Shown here piece after piece: positions 51,325 to 63,830 of a stretch of 64,000 nt of DNA (positions within the stretch are counted from its first letter, which is position 1; the number at the start of each line of letters is the position of its first letter). Made by a program: the position numbers and the translations under genes. Under the pieces are notes generated by a model. The model was not told the origin of the DNA. It did not search any database and worked only from the letters and a program-made list of their open reading frames with translations. Source of the DNA: Prunella strophiata (taxonomy: Eukaryota; Chordata; Aves; Passeriformes; Prunellidae); NCBI GenBank assembly GCA_036583965.1, contig JAZBQD010000015.1, positions 66,060,330-66,124,329 on the forward strand, given 5' to 3'.

Positions 51325-52845
51325 AAGGAGGTTCACCACCACTAATCACCTTTACAAAAATGGCTAGTTTTATTTTCCTCATCTAGAAATTCCAACTCCA
51401 TTCTAGTTACTTGATTTTGCAGACTGGATTCTATAATGTGTCATTGTATGTCTGTCATCATGTCCAGTCCATCACTACAAATTTTACCTCCTTCCCTTTG
51501 ACATTATGAGTTTTATCATAACTTTCACATTGAATTTCTGCTTTTCAAAGCCTCTACATTTGTCTGTGCCAGTAATCATAGAATAAAGTAAAAAAAAATT
51601 GGCATGAACTAGAGGAGAGCATGAGCTTGTCTCTCCTCACTTGCTAGCAGTAGCTTCTCTAGTAGATATGAAGATGACATTAGAAAATGAATATTTCACC
51701 CTGTGGTTACTTGTTCTCTGGACCCCAGGAAGGAAACACAGAATTGGAGCACAGGTGATATTAGTTGGAAAATGGGATGTGGTCAGGGCTCTGTTCTGAG
51801 GAGCCTCTTCTTACTCTTGGGTCAGCACTCTGGTGTCAGGGACCACACAAGGAAACTTACAGATCACTTGCGATGAATTCCTGGAACCTAGTGCCAAAAA
51901 AAGTAAAGAATTTGACAGAAACAGTAACATATGATGATGAGTAACTGGAACCTTTAAGCTGATGAAAGAGAAAGCCAACCATTTCCTACCTGGACTTAGA
52001 AACACTTCTCAAGGACTTATTCTCTTTGTACTCTGACTTTGTAAGAAAACTACCCCTAAATACTGCAGAGATGGCAATGTTGTCAGAAACAGTATACCTT
52101 CAGTAAAGATTTTTTAAGAGTTTCCTGCAAATTGTGGTCCTTATATGCAGAAAACATACATATTTTTGACAAGCAAGCCTGCTTTCTCTCCACAATTACA
52201 CCCTTTTAACTGCCAAGGAGAAAATTAAGCTGCTAACAGTCCTGACTAGGGAGACCACAGAGCTTTTTGACTGTCATCTTCCTATTTCCTCTGACCAGAT
52301 TTGGCAGCTGGGGATGAATTGCGTTAAACGTTGCCTGTATCTGCTGACCCAAATGCTTTAGTAAGAGAGAATAACTTCTTCAGGGTGTATAAAGAGTGAC
52401 TGACATAGACAACAACCCCAGGTTTGACTGAAGGTTCTGTTAGTGAGATCCCTGGCTACAAGGGCAGTGATCAACAGCACATTTCTCTGAGCATCCAGAA
52501 CCACTAACATAATCCCAGTCTAACTTCTGCTTGCTTAGGGGTGCTAAAATTGCTACATTTGCTAAATCCTCCTAGCTGTGTACTGAAATACTTCTTACCA
52601 AGATCTGGTCCAATTTAAAGCACACTGCAGCCATCTTCACAATATTCAGCCCCCACCTGAGATGAGAGGGCTCTCTGTGCCCTCTTGCTGGGGCCAGAAT
52701 ACTCTTTGGCATCTTGTCTGCAGCCTCCAACTTGTTCTCACCAGTTCCAGTAGCACTGTATCCTTTTTTTAGCCATCCTAAGGGTACAAAATGTTACCTG
52801 AAGGAGCCCTAAGGCTACTTGATGTAAGGAAAGGAGAAGAGTATC

Positions 52846-53417
52846 TGTTACAAGGGAGAATTTCTGGCTTTTCTGTGCCCACTGCTGCTTCAATATAGAT
52901 AATGACAAAAGGAGTCACAGGCCACAAAGCTGATGATGCTCAGCAGAGTCCAGCCTCTCAGAGCCTGAGGAATACAAACTCCTGACACAGAGGGGTAACA
53001 CCAGCAGAACCACAGGATTACTCCATATACTCCAGTCAGGATTTTATTATAACCCAACAAGAGGTGATTCCCTCACTGCCACACACAGAATTTGTGATTG
53101 TCTGAAGGCAGCAAGGCCCAGAGCAGCTCCTTTTTATGAGCCATGCCTCATTTAAGGATATATGAGCCATGGCTCATTTATGTTGTACTTACATTTTTTC
53201 TCACCTCAAGAAAAAAAAAGCCTTGGAAATTACCAAAATCTTAAAACAGACTAAATAGTTTGCTTAAGGCAAATCCACTTAACAGTCTGTGTGATGTCCC
53301 CTTTCTTATCTTCTCTCTTTGTACATACAAACTGTCCCTCCCTCCCTCCTGTAGTGACAGACGTCATAATCAATCCCCCTTTTCTTTTCATGTAGTTTAA
53401 TACAAAACTTCTCTACA
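52846..53417 (-). mobile_element. Probable older solo LTR (about 572 bp)
   Basis: On minus, a TATA-like ATAAAAA (53,131-53,137) is followed about 90 nt later by AATAAAA (53,042-53,048), the classic promoter-to-poly(A) spacing that defines an R region. GT-rich U5-like sequence follows (tggtgttacccctctgtgtc, about 53,003-52,984). Candidate ends on plus are TGTTACA (starting 52,846) and CTCTACA (ending 53,417), giving TGT...ACA termini. The flanks AGTATC (52,840-52,845) and AGTAAG (53,418-53,423) agree at four of six bases, a possible decayed target-site duplication. The U3 part contains a 26-bp duplicated block next to the TATA box. Ends are tentative; the core LTR signals are the stronger evidence. 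Confidence 0.55.
53135..53184 (-). repeat. Duplicated block beside the LTR TATA box, period 26 bp
   Basis: On plus, tatgagccatgcctcattta (53,135-53,154) and tatgagccatggctcattta (53,161-53,180) differ by one base. The units include the near-palindrome gagccatggctc and abut the TATA-like signal of the probable LTR on minus, where duplicated U3 enhancer elements are often found. Confidence 0.8.
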
Positions 53418-56400
53418 AGTAAGCCTTTCTACCTTCACATTCAGCTAAACATCCCCTTCCCAGCCTTCCAACTCACTGCTTGCTGCATTTGGGATTCATT
53501 TAGCCCAATGCTTGAAGATTTGCTGCTAAAATGATCTCTGCACTTTTCTTTGTTGGGTTTGCCTGTATATCAAAATAAGAACCTTGTCCTTGCCATTAAG
53601 GCCTTCCTTTATTTTTACCCTATATTGTCAATTTGGGTTTCTGTTACCCAGATACCTTCTTTCCCAGTATCCTTTCTGCAGTGGGGAGTGCTCTTTGATG
53701 GAGTCTGGATTTTCATATGCACCTCAGTGTTCCCCTTTTCTGGGACTGTGTGAGCTTCTGATGTCTAAACACATAAGAATTGGTGATTGCAGAAGAGAAC
53801 ACTAAGAATGTGTAAGAAATAGGTGCTGATCATTCTTCAGGAAATAAATATCCTAGTGTATTGCATCTCTGGCCTTGCTGTTGTTTGGCAGAGCCATGAT
53901 CTGAAAGATACAAAGAGCAGTAAACCCTGCTACTTTCTAATAGTGTCAATACCCTTTACCAGTATATAATCTCCAAAGTTAAACCATGCATATAACCATC
54001 TCATTTTCTTGCCACCTTGAAAAAATATGTTCTGAAGTCAAAGTAAGAAGTTACCAGATTATAGAATCCATTACATATTCAAAAATTCCCTTGTGATGTG
54101 ACAGAAGCATAAATTATATAATGCTGTCGAGAATATATTTGAAAATATGGATATTTATCTGTTACATACCATAATGTAAGGCCCACTCTCAGATTAACTA
54201 ATATCAAATAATCGCAACTTTATGAATACCCTGATTACCTCTAGAAAAATTTATAGGATATTATCAAATAATAAGCTATTTACTCATCATTATGTGTGCC
54301 AACTAAGTCATTCTTATCATAGAAAAGTAAGAAAACCTAAAGATGGTGGAAGTTAACTTTGCATGGAGGATGCAGATTTGGAGAAGTAACTATTTACATT
54401 AAGCAAAATTAGTTGGCAAGAAACTTCTTAGAGTTCTTAAGACCAGCCTTAAACTTAAACTTGTTAGTTTCTATTAAAATGTCTACCAGTGTCTTTCTGT
54501 AAAGAAATAGTAAAAATTTTGTAACAGTAATAGACTTTCTACTGAAATTTTGTTTTCCTATGAAATTTAATGGTTGTCACATTCCATAGTAGGGAGAAAA
54601 AGAAGAAAAGCAACTGGCTGCTTCAGGTTCTGTTTTCAGATTTTGTAGTGCTTTGGCTTCTAAAAATATGTAGAATTTCCAGACCATATAATTTTGGATG
54701 CTAACCATGTTTTGTCCCACATGCTCGTAATCTGAACACATTTGAGATAATTTCTCTGGAAACAAGGATTCACTCTTTGTTATCAGGCTATGGTGTACTG
54801 TCCATTCTTGAAAGAGAATTCCCCAGTGTAACTGGTGAAGGTTAAAATGATTTAGGGCCTTTTTTGCCAGAGAAGAAATTCCACTTTCCATCTAGTTTAA
54901 TATTCTAATAGTTATCTTTGGAGGCTTGATTCAGGCTTGCTGATGTCCATCAGGCTCTTTCCACTGCTCACTAGAGCCAATATCATCAAATTTTCATTTG
55001 GCTTTGGTTACTACTGCCTGATTTTCAATATACTTTATCATTATACTCACAGCTAGTTTTATTTAGATCAGAACTGTTGATACGGGGGTTATTTAGATTT
55101 TTTTTTACTAACCTGTGCAGCCATTGCTCCCCATAATTAATGCAGTACATGTGGGAAGTGTTCCAGACAGACCTATGTGAAGGCAGTCTAGTCTAGGTTC
55201 AAATAGGTATCTTGCCATTTTACAAGAGTTTCTTTCTTTCTTTCTTGACTTTACTATGAGGTCAATAATTTTCCGTAAGTTTATGTGAGGAAAAAGTTTC
55301 TTGAAACAATATCCAGGGCCTCTTTTTAACAATAATTTTCCTTTGCTATATCTTGCCAAGATTATTTAAGCCTCCTAGTGCATAGTTGTAGGAAGCCTGG
55401 ACAATGATGGAAGGAAGATTCATTTTTTTGAGATTTTGTTCAAGAGTCTCAGTATTTCATTGATTTATTAAAAAGGAGACATTTTACCCTGCTGTAGTTT
55501 TCCAATTCCTGAGAGAAATTTCACAGGTTACTCCAAGGTCCATAGTACACATATTTACATCCAACAGGCAGTCATGGTGCATGCCTTTACTGTGGTGGAT
55601 ATACTCCAGAGGTGGATCTATTCCAGACCTTTGTCACCTGCTGGCCCCTCACCTGAGCCCTGCCAGGCTCTGGCAGAGCTTTGTGCTCCCTGCACCAGGG
55701 ATAAGATTTCAAACCACTGCTGTAACATAAATGCAGAGCTCTTCCAAGATAGGCTTGGCTAATGCTGTCCTTCAGATGGAACGAGTAGAATGTTTACTAT
55801 GACATGGCTTTGACTCACCTTTGCCTTCAAGTTTGTCCAGTTTTAAGTGCTGTGGAATTCACTGACAGTTAATTTCCTTTGTTGCTTGTTAACTGCTGTC
55901 CTTCTTGTATTAAGTGTGGAACAAAGAAAGGAGAAGACGTACAGAAGTCAAGACTAGCAATTTTGTCTGTTTTCCAGGCAGAAAGATCTGAATACTCACC
56001 AAGAGAGGGCTACAAACCTGTTTGCAAGATTTTGGCACACGCTTAAAGCATTTCTGCTCATTGTAACACCAATTATAGAGCAGGATATGCCCACAGACAC
56101 TGAAAGAGTCTCACCCTCCCAAGTGCTGCTGCACATCTTCTGTACAGTGACATGCTCCATGGTGTTTTCCAGCTACATAACAAATTACAGGCTCTGGAAA
56201 TGGCTCAAGCAAGAGAGCAAGCTCGGTGCAGCAGTGGGAGAGAGGCTGGTGTTGGAGAGAGCTGGACTCTGAATCTTGGAAACTGAGAATCAGTATTTTT
56301 GAGCAGAATACCTCTTCAGATGGGTGAGTCCTGCTCCTACTCAAAATTCACTCAGGAAGAGCTGTGGAGAGGCCCTCACTGGCATGATACTTCATGTAGG

Positions 56401-58017
56401 CTGTGCTCCTTTTGGGATTTCCCAGCAGAGGTCTGTCTCATCAGAGTGATGCCAATACAGGCATCATTCTTCATTTCCTGCAAAGAAACTTGCAAGAGGT
56501 GAAGCTTTGAGAACAGCCCTCTCCCTTTTCCAAACTGCATTCCCATCAGAAAACTTGGAGAATTTTTGACAGGAAAAAATAGTTTGTGTTTTTTTTTTCC
56601 TTTAGTTGTGTGTTCTCAAATTGTTTTGAAGGATTTATAAAGCAGGGCATGCAGCTTTGCAATGGATAATCTGCATACTTACTCATTCCCTGACTGCAGG
56701 CCAGAGGCTTCTCTGTGACAACAAATGAGTTCTGACTGGGCACCAGGTCTGAGAAATATATGTACGCATTGTCACTGCACATCTGGAATTTAGAACTGCT
56801 AATGGATATGCTGTGATAGAAAAGAAAAGTGTCTGGCCAATAAACTTGGTTTATATATTTATTTTAAAAAGCATTACCACATTTCTGGCTAGTAGCCTTT
56901 CATCCTCTAGACTTTACACCAGTGCATCTGGAATGCTAAGCAGCTCTTTCAGGGATGCAGCCATATCCCAAAAAGCAGCGTTTTTATTTGAAATAACTTT
57001 AAAAACTAATTAAAAGGGAGGAAGGCTTACCTACCTAGCCTTGTATATCAGCCCCTACAATCTCAGAAACCACAGGTGAAATTTCTCTCTCAGACTCTCT
57101 GTCAACCTACTTTATTTTCCAGGGTGCTGCCATGAACATGTGCAGCTGTCTTTGAATAATATATTTTGACCTCATTACACGTGCAACTCAAAAGAGCAAT
57201 TTTGAGCAGCTTTTTCCCAGGAACTATCAGTGGAGTCTGAGCATTTTGAGTGCCTACATGTCACTTTGACCCCCTTGCCACCATAGTCATTGAACCCATG
57301 GGCAGAGCTCAGCTCAACTTCTGTAGGAGCAGGGATGCCACAGTTTGTCAAGTCGGCCTCTCTCAAGGTGCTGGGAAATAAGCAGTAGAAGAAAGCATCA
57401 GAGACCAGCAAAGAGAGCAAACTGCAAGAGCACTGCCTCTCCAGGCATGCTCATAGGCAGCCACCAGAAAAATACATTCCATGATGATGCATGAAATGTA
57501 TTTCAGCCAAGTTGAATGCAAGTCTTGTTTTCAGGCCACCTTTACAGCTCTGAAGCTCTGGCAGGGACAGGTGTTTCACATCTTGATGCAGAGGCAATGT
57601 GAAAAGCTTCTCCACAAAGAGGTTGTCTTTCATCTTACAGATGTTGGCTTCTGTAAATCTCATACCTGTACACTGTGCACTCTGTGCACAGACGTATTTT
57701 TTAGGCAGGAAACCAACTCCAAGCTGATGGCAGTGCCATGTATGTTTAAGTGAGGATTTGTAGGGCTGGAGTATTGAAAGCCTGGAGAAACCAGAGACAC
57801 ATTTTCACCTTCTTCACTCCAGATTAGGAATTAGGCTCAAACTGTGGAACTAGGTGTAAAAGATCAGCTTTCTATGATCAGGCCACCCATGGCTTACTGG
57901 CAGCTGTTTTCATGTCCTACATGATGGCATTGAAGGTACATGGAGGATAGATATGAAGAAAAACAATTCTTGATCCCCCTTCCCATCCATTTTCCACCCA
58001 AGCTCCCACGACTGGCT
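53418..58017. other. Intergenic stretch downstream of the minus-strand gene
   Basis: No supported gene. It includes (TTTC)4 at about 55,230-55,246. GC-richer patches near 55,600-55,700 and 56,080-56,420 show no recognisable repeat or coding signal. The 81-codon minus frame at 57,175-57,420 has no domain or splice context that I can support. Confidence 0.5.
55230..55246 (+). repeat. Short (TTTC)n microsatellite
   Basis: About four TTTC units. Confidence 0.85.
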
Positions 58018-58083
58018 TTCATCAACAAAATCAGAACCAGCCCAGTCAGTGCTTTATAAAGCTTTATTGCAAGATGTGTTTAC
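58018..58083 (-). terminator. Poly(A) site of the minus-strand gene
   Basis: On minus, a TGTA motif (about 58,079-58,082; the CFIm-type upstream element) precedes AATAAA (58,063-58,068). A likely CA cleavage point lies about 15-20 nt further on (about 58,048), and a T/G-rich downstream element (tggttctgattttgttgatg, about 58,018-58,037) follows. All four parts of a vertebrate poly(A) site are in the right order and spacing. A 12-bp palindrome, GCTTTATAAAGC (58,051-58,062), lies between signal and cleavage point. I infer it ends the 3' UTR that begins at 63,747. Confidence 0.6.
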
Positions 58084-61000
58084 ATAATGCTGTAGAGGTG
58101 AGCTTTTTAACTACTTATATCAAGAAATTTTGGACACTGGTCTGTGGTCAGTTTTCCATATTGACCCTGCATGGCACAGAAAAAAAAAAAAAATAGGGTG
58201 TGATTGTATCTTTCCAGACAGTAAAGTGGGAAGAGTGGGGGGGAGAAGAGGCAGATAAAAATAAAATCCTCCCTAGTTTATACTAAATGTGACACAGCTT
58301 CTGAAGGATCAATACAAATGGTAGGTGAACTTCGTGTGTAATAAAATCTTAAAAGAGTAATTCAAGTTCTTTATGAAATAGAACAGAAACAAAAATGCAT
58401 TTCCATGGACAATTAAATTTAACATAGAATGAATTCACCTAAAATGAGAAAATAACAAACAAAACCAAAAACTCAACCAAAAGGACCTGTAGATAATATC
58501 TCTGACCATGCATGGCTTGTTTTTTAAATTACAATTCACAGAATAACACTGCTGGAGAGCCTATTTTACACTATGCTACACAGAACATGGAAAAACATGA
58601 GTAGTGACATTTACACAATTTTACAGTATTTCTCCTTCGTCTAAGAAACACGTCCTCTTCTACTTTACATTTTTTTACAATTCCCAGCTCACAAAAAAGG
58701 ACACTATATGCGCAAAGACAGTCTTTAAAAAGGAGAAATGCATCCAATGCTACAAATAAACCTCTTCTTTCACAGAAGCCTCTGTGTTAGATAGTGATTA
58801 AACAAAATATATCTCTATCTGCCACTCAATGTGAAATTGACTAATTAGATTTTTTTTTTTTTTTGGCATAAACATCAAACTATACATCTCTGAAACTCCT
58901 GGCTATGTAACTATTACACTGCTTGCCAAAAACTTCTTGGGGTCACATCTGAAATGCCAATTGAGCCAGTAGCTGCCCCAGCTGAAGCAAAGGAAGGTGG
59001 GCCTTACATGCTGTTCAAATGTTTGTGAATGGTTTTCTAGTGGTTGCCTACAATAATTTTCTCACTCAAAACCACTTCAGTTTATTTTCTTTCAGAGCCT
59101 GTAAGTACCTGGCAGTTTTTCCTCCAGAGGAACATCAACATGTTCAGCTCAAACAAGCGTTTCTTGCATCCTGCTGCTGCAAGCACAGAGCCACCATCCA
59201 ACTGTGTCCCAGTGCACACCAGGCCCACCTTGAAGGTAATGGGAGGCTTGGAACATGTGCAATGAGCTACAGGAGGGAAAAGGAGAGAGGAATATGCTCC
59301 TGCTTCTGCCTAACACCGTGTCCCCATGCATCCTTTGGGTAGAGGCAGGCAGTGTGTGCACCTGTCCATGAGCTGCAGTGGAAGGATTGAAGGATGTGAA
59401 ACTGGTGAGCTGCACCTTGCTCCCATTTCATCTCTGTGAAATCAAAGCATTGCAGTAGCCACAGCTGCACAGTGAACCTGAGCACAGACTACTGCCATCA
59501 GCCACATGGCTTCCAAGGCATTTTGGACAGTCACTTGCTGTGGTTACATCCCCAGGGAGGCTGCTGCAGGGACAAAAGGAACCATTTGCTGCACCTACAA
59601 TGGCATTGTGCCCCTTGGGGTGGTCGTGGTTGTTGAAGTCCTCCAGTATAACTTCTCAATAGCTTTTAGTTGGTCAGGGTACATTTAGAGCACAGCACAC
59701 CAGGGATTTAAGGTGCTGTCCTGCAGAACTTTACAGGAGGCCCTTGCTGTTCACTCACATCATGACTGCCTCAAAATTTCTGTTAAACTGGGACAGTAAC
59801 TCATATCTTGATATTCACATGTGAGTATCTATTACACTAAAGCCAAAGTCTTATCTACCTACAAAAGTGATGTGTTATTTTGATGAGAGAATCAACCACT
59901 GCAAAGATTCACTAAAAAAGGTGTCAAGAGAAGAAAGAGAAAAAGAAATGTATTTTTAAAACCATGTTTGAAGCTTCTTCCAGTATTTAAGGGAGAAAGA
60001 AAGACCCTCATTAAACCACCTTTTTGTTGTTGATTTTGGATTATGGACAAGGAGCTATCAAACAGAAAGGTCATACATAGCAGCCAAGGGGCTATAAAAC
60101 ATCTGGAATCCATGAGCCTGGTGCCTGGCCTGACTGAAAAGTGAAGAGTGATGAATTTAACTTTCGTGAGGGATCTTTTACTCTCAAGTGTGGCACACAA
60201 GCATTCCCTAGGGGTTTCTTCACCATAACTGCTACTGAGCATTATCTCCACTTGGGAGTGAGATTATAGGAAGTATTTGCATGCAGTCTGCTTTTAAACA
60301 TCAAGTGAGATGAAAGAAAACTAGGATAGCTTCCCTCTGGAGGTTATTTCATGTGCTAAAGTTTACCTCAGCATCCAGATCAGGAAGGCATTATGGTGGC
60401 AGTCAGGCAGACACAGTGCTCTGGGCACTGCATTTGCAGCTGACTGTATCTATCAGAAAGGGAAGAGAGGTAGTTATTATGGCTACAAGTGCTTAGAAAC
60501 AGCCTTCATGGATCTCTGAGTGAGAAATGGGAACATGTGTTACTACATTGTGTATCCAAGATTTTTATATTTGTCAGAAACCAATCCACATCTCACACAA
60601 AACTTGTTTTAAAACAAGTGTTACATCCTTATGGTGGGCTTTTCCAATGATGGAAGGGTGGGCAGCAGCTCAGAACCTGAAGGTTACAAACTCACTAGAC
60701 AGAGAGAGGCAAACAGATATAATGGATTCCTCCACTTCATCTGGAATCCACTAGTTAGATGAAGGGGAACAAATGTTATTCCCACAGTCAGGGCATGCTG
60801 GCACTCTGGAGGAAATACTGCCCCCCCCTTACAGACTAGTCAGTCTTTTTTTATCAGGAACCAAAATGGAAATCTCTCCTGCAGTTACTGTGCTACGCTT
60901 TGTCTGATGATCTTGTTGCACTAAACACCAAGGACAGTGGAATTTATCTGACTGTATACTAGTGCATAAACAAGACCAAGTTATTCCTCAGAAAAGTTGC

Positions 61001-63747
61001 TATCAGTTTTACAGATAGAGAGCACAAACAGAAAAGCAAATGCCATGGAAGAACAGAAAAGGAAGAATCTGCTTCACATGTAAGACACTTACATCCAGAG
61101 AATCTGAAAGAAACCACCTTTTTTTTTTTTTCCACTGAACTTATTCCAACCTGTATTATTCCCCATATTTTATGTTCTCCTTGATAAGGAGCATATAAAG
61201 TTATGCACAATTTTGAAAATACATATGCCCAAATTCACCAGCTATGGTATGTTTCAGAGACAGACGCTGTACTATGCTTAAATGAAACACAAATTTGTTC
61301 CCTGTTAGAAAGTGGCCACCAACAGCCAAGTGGTCACCAATCTTGCACATTAGCATATTTTAATTAAAATATTGATTTTTAAAGACTTGTTTGATTTTCT
61401 CCCTCCAATCAAATATAGGATCTCAGACATGTTGTGTTTTTTCCTTTTTTTATCACTTAGCAAGTAGCACAGTTCAACATGACCATTTACATTCAGGGTG
61501 TCTTCCTCTTGTTTCAGACTTCAAACACCTCCACGAACCCCCATTACCTTCAGTTCTTTGTTCTAAGCATCCTTAAGCAAGATTTTAAAAGTCCACAGTG
61601 GTGAGCAGCACATAAAGATCCACTTTAAAATCCAGATGCTTGTAGGTCTTGCCTATTCTTCAGTGAAATAAGTTATATGCCACTTCTGTTTCCCAACCAG
61701 CTTCTTCCTTTCCACAGCCTTCAAATACACAACATATTGTATTGATTACCCAACTACTGCCTTCTGTCTACTTGTAAAATCAGCTTTTTAACAAATTGAG
61801 GGGAAAACCACATCAAACTCAATGCTGTTCTTAAGAACCATTGCTCATTAGTGACTTTTTATTCCATGGGAGATCCAAGGCATCAGCAGAATGAAATGTT
61901 ACAATCAAGAGGGTGGACAGCATAGTTAGGATGTTCAGCCACAGGTCTCACTGCAGTGTTGCCAGCTACCTGGCTCTGTCATCACCTGGGTGCTGTGCTC
62001 AATGCAATGTGATGGATGACCATGGTTTCAGAGGTTTATTGTGTTTGGTTCAACTCTCTTGAACAATCTCCAGTGATTATGCTGTCCTTAAAGAGAGCAG
62101 AGTAGAATAACTTGAAGTACCTGACCTAGCCTGGGTGCCAAAGGCAACATTGCTATGGCATTAGGACCCCTAGCATAGACTATTATTTAACTCTATTTTC
62201 CAAGTGTGTTTTGCAGCCAAAATGGAACCCTGTTACCATGACTAAACTTCTGCAGTTCCCCAGTTAACCAGCCTGAAGAAAGTCTTAGTTGTTACTGCTG
62301 TGCATACATACCCTTAATCTTAGAGGCTAAGGCAATGGAAAGAGACAATCTTGTGCATCATTGAGGATCTATTGGATAAATACAGACTTTGGCTTAAAAA
62401 GTTCCCTTTATGTTATTGTTGTTTGCAGTTCTCTTTAAAATACTTCAGCACTGGCTGGGGTGACTGTTCAATGCATCTTCAATGCTGTATATGTCCTCCA
62501 CTTAAAGGCAGATGAGTTGACTAAAGGTTCTTCAAACATGCTGAGGGCAGTTATAAAAGTCAGTTATAAAACTGTGAGATAAGGGCAAATATATTGGAGT
62601 TTTTTACTGCAGGTACCCACTCCACTGGTATCAAGGATAATCACAAAAAACCCAGTAAAGAACAGCAGAAACACAGCAGGCTTTTTAGCAGGGCTATTTC
62701 ACACTCAGATTCATTAAATTGAAATAAAATCACCACCACATTATCTTGCAGCAGAGAAAAGCAGCATGAAGGGCACAGGCAAGTGAACAAAACTTCTTGA
62801 TCTTAGCATCCAAATGCATTTATCGAGTATGTAAAATTGTTGACGTGGATCTCTCTGAAACTGTACAAATGCAGAGTACAACCATAGCTCAACAAGAGGG
62901 GGGAATTGTGTTCTCTCCTCTGTGTGCATGCTGCTATGTACAGTATGAGTGTGCATTAATGCACATGAATTCAGGATCCTAAACTCTCCACTTGTATTGC
63001 AGGCCATGGCCTGCCCCACAGGGTGAATCACACTGAACAACACTGAGTTCCTGCAAAAAAGACATTCTTTTCCTCCTGTCCAGGTGGAACAGTAAGGCCC
63101 CACAGTGAAAATCATGGTCCAGCTGGCTTCAGCAAAAAGCATGATTTCTCACCATGACTGCATATGTACAAATACATGCACACATGTCCACACATTCATA
63201 CAAAGGTACACATACATTTTTACATTCTTTGGAGGCAAAATAATAAAATACCCAACAAACCACAGGGTTGCACAGACTGTGCATCTTTGCTTAATGAATC
63301 TGCTTGAGGAAAATTTGGGTTGCTGTAACAGGAGTTATTTTGCCTCTTTAAGGACTGTTCCTTGCATTGACAAAACGCCATACATTTACAAAGACTAAAA
63401 CAGGGCACAAGGAAAGCCAACGTAAACACAGCTCACATAATGACAGATAACTTAGAGAGCCCCCTCCTACCCACATCAACACGCCGTGAGAAGAAGAAGC
63501 CATGTGCTTTCACTTAGGAACACTCAAATGCTTCCTCAGTTACCGTCTGGATGTCATGCTGAGCTGTGGCACACCCTTCTTCTGCCCTGGGTGTGGGGTT
63601 TTGCTTTTTGTTGCTTATGGACATTGAACTAACAGAGGACAGGATGTAGGGAGCAGCAGAGGAGGCTGGCAGTTCAATGCCACGCTGAAGGGCTGTCAGC
63701 CTGTGTGCTTCAGATGGTCGGCTCTTCTCGTGGCCACCTCCGGTATG
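58048..63747 (-). other. Probable long 3' UTR (about 5.7 kb)
   Basis: This interval lies between the stop codon at 63,748-63,750 and the well-formed poly(A) site near 58,048, both on minus. It has no recognisable transposon, which contrasts with 40-54 kb. Other minus-strand AATAAA hexamers occur at 62,035-62,040, 61,858-61,863 and 59,081-59,086 and could give shorter isoforms, though their downstream context is weaker by eye. Open frames inside it, such as 119 codons at 59,892-60,251 and 133 codons at 62,741-63,142, have no recognisable domains. Continuity between exon and poly(A) site is inferred, and a single uninterrupted UTR is not proven. Confidence 0.45.
62548..62573 (+). repeat. Two-copy tandem repeat, 13-bp unit
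   Basis: cagttataaaagt followed by cagttataaaact, inside the probable 3' UTR. Confidence 0.85.
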
Positions 63748-63830
63748 TCAAACCTGCATCTCAGAAGTGCTGATGAGGCCCAGTGCTTTGGCTTCTTCTG
63801 GTGTTAGCCCACTCTTTAGTGTCCTTCTCA
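63748..63830 (-). CDS. Probable last coding exon of an unrecognised gene (C-terminus only)
   Basis: On minus, after the acceptor CAG (63,833-63,831) the exon starts with TG, which completes a split codon (one base supplied by the previous exon), then 26 sense codons and TGA at 63,750-63,748. The encoded tail begins RRTLKSGLTPEEAKALG and ends ISTSEMQV. It is hydrophilic, with a short helix-prone TPEEAKAL segment and no signal, membrane span or catalytic motif. The acceptor has a long pyrimidine-rich tract and an AG-free upstream zone, and a full poly(A) site lies about 5.7 kb downstream, which supports a real terminal exon. The in-frame upstream extension to an ATG at 63,933 is read-through of the pyrimidine tract (F/V-rich) and should not be taken as protein. 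I do not recognise the gene. Confidence 0.5.

Larger units (their letters stand above)
44756..52845. other. Intergenic stretch, no gene seen
   Basis: No supported gene. The main landmarks are the 40-bp duplication at 45,006-45,085, the long T runs at 48,454-48,490 and 49,671-49,732, and A20 at 50,031-50,050 and T17 at 51,308-51,324. The frames are short or low-complexity. Confidence 0.5.

Noticed and set aside
57175..57420. 81-codon cysteine-containing minus frame
   Set aside because: Looked like a possible secreted domain, but cysteine spacing matches no family I know and there are no convincing splice sites at its edges.
59892..60251. 119-codon minus-strand frame
   Set aside because: Inside the probable 3' UTR. 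Its hydrophobic tail comes from a T-rich stretch, not a clear membrane protein.
62741..63142. 133-codon minus-strand frame
   Set aside because: Falls inside the probable 3' UTR, with no recognisable domain and no initiation context worth supporting.
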